DNA of 13,024 nucleotides from Desulfurococcales archaeon (GTDB taxonomy: Archaea > Thermoproteota > Thermoprotei_A > Sulfolobales > Desulfurococcaceae). The stretch is from contig JALWQP010000145.1 of the NCBI GenBank assembly GCA_027083045.1, forward strand, positions 1 through 13,024, written 5' to 3'. Both the position numbers and the translations under genes were made by a program. The notes under the pieces were generated by a model that worked only from the letters and a program-made list of their open reading frames with translations, had not been told where the DNA came from and did no database searches. Below, piece by piece: positions 11,729 to 13,024 of this stretch; within the stretch, counting starts at the first letter, position 1; the number at the start of each line of letters is the position of its first letter.

Positions 11729-13024
11729 TTATTTTGTCTTGCCGAGCCACTTCATTATACCTTCACTATCGCCCCGGCTATGTTTCAAAACCTTCTCTAC
11801 GAATCTATCCCTTACGGGCTCGTAGACCTCCTTATAGAACAACTGAGGATCACGAAGCACGGTCTTGGAGAATCTCCCAACATATTCAAGGGCCGCTCTC
11901 CAAGCCTTCTCAGGCTTTATTCCAGCCTCCTCGAATCTTCTCAGAACATATCTATCGAAGTCCTCTGGCCTCTGCTCTATTCCTCCCATAACGAAATAGC
12001 CTCTGGGGGAGATCTGTAGCTTTTCTCCGACCTCTTCGACGCGTTTTAATTCCCCGGTTACCCTTACGCCGTAGATCCTCCCTCGAGGCCTATAAGCCGC
12101 GACTCCCCTCTTCGCCGGGCCATAGTATTTCGCCCACGCATAGAATATTGCGCGGTTCAGCCCAAAGCTCTTGGCTTTTTCAAGATCACCGGTCAGGAGA
12201 TAGTATCTTGCCGCTTGTAGCAAGGCCATGACGGGAAATCTGCCTGGCTCAGACACGTTCTTACTTATAGGCTTCACCACAGTCTTGGATTCTCTTGTTT
12301 CAACACCAATCCTTGTCGCACGGGCCTCTAATAGGCTATGCTTCCGCACAATGCCTATGTGCTTGATAGCCTTGTATGCTAGCTCGTCGAGCCCGCCTTT
12401 CTCGTAGATCCTCCATGAGTCAGGGTCATGCCGTGGATTCAATGGATCACTCCATTCTAGCTTGAAGCCTTCAAGATCTCTGGGCTTGAAGAATATAACG
12501 ACCCTATCCAGTCTTCTATGAAGGCTTAATGGTGCGGTGAAGACCCTCTTCATGGAGACGAGGTTCTCGATCTTCACTAATCCTCCGGATTCTCTGATAG
12601 CGTCGATAAGCCTGGGCTTTAACACTTCGAGGACATACTCGATGAGGCAGAAGCTTACGTCTAGGGGATGATATTGTTTCAGCGGCTCATCGATGCATTT
12701 CTCGTTGAACCTTACATGTATACCCGCTCCGCTCCAGGCTAGATAGACGCATTTCTCGATGTTATTCTCTATCACGTAATCCGCTATGATCTTGGCTGTC
12801 CTGACTATGTACACGTATCTTTTCTCGAGGTTCTCTTCATCGATCAAGTCTATGTCTATGAAGGGTGTGACCTTGACAACGTTTTCCACGTATTTCTCCA
12901 CTATGTCAGCTTTCTTCTCGAGGATCTTGAACACCTCTATTGTGCCGTAGATACTCCGTGGCCTGATGAAATGGTATTTCTTGAGAAGCCTCGGTATGTC
13001 CTCAGGCTTGCTGATGATCAGGGG
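11729..13024 (-). CDS. Archaeo-eukaryotic primase (AEP) superfamily protein, 5' end outside window
   Basis: The frame is open to the right edge, so the N-terminus is missing; GTG 12934 is internal, because the 30 codons before it (ISKPEDIPRLLKKYHFIRPR...) look like the helix that precedes the catalytic core in primases. From the edge, 431 residues are visible. AEP motifs appear in order: motif I FIDIDLID (Asp57 and Asp59), motif II WSGAGIHVRF (His103), and motif III region SMKRVFTAPLSLH (about 157-169). The zinc knuckle of canonical PriS is absent: only about 40 residues separate motifs I and II. A C-terminal region of about 230 residues is unassigned and rich in Arg, Tyr and Trp. It probably makes primers or extends DNA/RNA, but is unlikely to be the standard replicative small subunit. 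Confidence 0.75.
   Translation of the reverse strand, partial: PLIISKPEDIPRLLKKYHFIRPRSIYGTIEVFKILEKKADIVEKYVENVVKVTPFIDIDLIDEENLEKRYVYIVRTAKIIADYVIENNIEKCVYLAWSGAGIHVRFNEKCIDEPLKQYHPLDVSFCLIEYVLEVLKPRLIDAIRESGGLVKIENLVSMKRVFTAPLSLHRRLDRVVIFFKPRDLEGFKLEWSDPLNPRHDPDSWRIYEKGGLDELAYKAIKHIGIVRKHSLLEARATRIGVETRESKTVVKPISKNVSEPGRFPVMALLQAARYYLLTGDLEKAKSFGLNRAIFYAWAKYYGPAKRGVAAYRPRGRIYGVRVTGELKRVEEVGEKLQISPRGYFVMGGIEQRPEDFDRYVLRRFEEAGIKPEKAWRAALEYVGRFSKTVLRDPQLFYKEVYEPVRDRFVEKVLKHSRGDSEGIMKWLGKTK

Noticed and set aside
11498..12019. Open frame of 173 codons on the plus strand opposite the primase-like gene
   Set aside because: It crosses the ends of two well supported minus-strand genes and the palindrome, and its translation looks like a shadow frame.

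Overview
The window looks like a piece of the chromosome of an anaerobic, probably hyperthermophilic crenarchaeon (Thermoproteota; a Desulfurococcales-like organism is my best guess). The signs are archaeal Shine-Dalgarno sites of the GGTGATC/GAGGTG type just before many starts, TATA-type boxes instead of -35/-10 promoters, heavy use of ATA (Ile) and AGA/AGG (Arg) codons, T-rich terminators, a probable box C/D sRNA, and an archaeo-eukaryotic-type primase. No tRNA, rRNA, CRISPR array, insertion sequence or attachment site was recognised.

Left part, plus strand (1-2285): three genes overlapping by 8 bases each. They are the C-terminal part of a GlpA-type FAD glycerol-3-phosphate dehydrogenase with a fused BFD [2Fe-2S] domain, an FAD/NAD-binding pyridine nucleotide-disulfide-type oxidoreductase, and a small Cys-rich DUF1667 protein. 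This is an anaerobic glycerol-3-phosphate oxidation module. After a 379-base gene-free stretch with a possible structured RNA comes a DUF4392 / D-glutamate-cyclase-like gene (2665-3621), then an unrecognised helical protein (3716-4084).

Middle (4085-9250): the 469-base gap before glpK holds a decayed, truncated aldo/keto reductase on the minus strand. glpK (glycerol kinase, 4554-6104) follows; its Shine-Dalgarno lies in a perfect hairpin that ends at the ATG. On the minus strand an MFS transporter and a membrane-anchored alpha/beta hydrolase form a tight pair. They diverge from a glycerophosphodiester phosphodiesterase on the plus strand. Hydrolase, phosphodiesterase, transporter, kinase and dehydrogenase can be read together as a locus that harvests glycerol and glycerol-3-phosphate from foreign ester lipids; this is inference.

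Right part (9251-13024): a probable C/D box sRNA lies downstream of the phosphodiesterase. A minus-strand block follows: a small zinc-ribbon protein, a PPC/DUF296 protein, two tandem and divergent YjbQ/UPF0047 paralogs, a CPAC thioredoxin-fold protein, a small basic protein with a CxCxC tail, and an archaeo-eukaryotic primase (AEP) superfamily protein that runs off the right edge. Most of these genes overlap or nearly abut, so they are probably co-transcribed. A near-perfect 22-base palindrome sits over the likely promoter between the primase gene and the rest, and a 16-base palindrome sits over the likely promoter of the zinc-ribbon gene.
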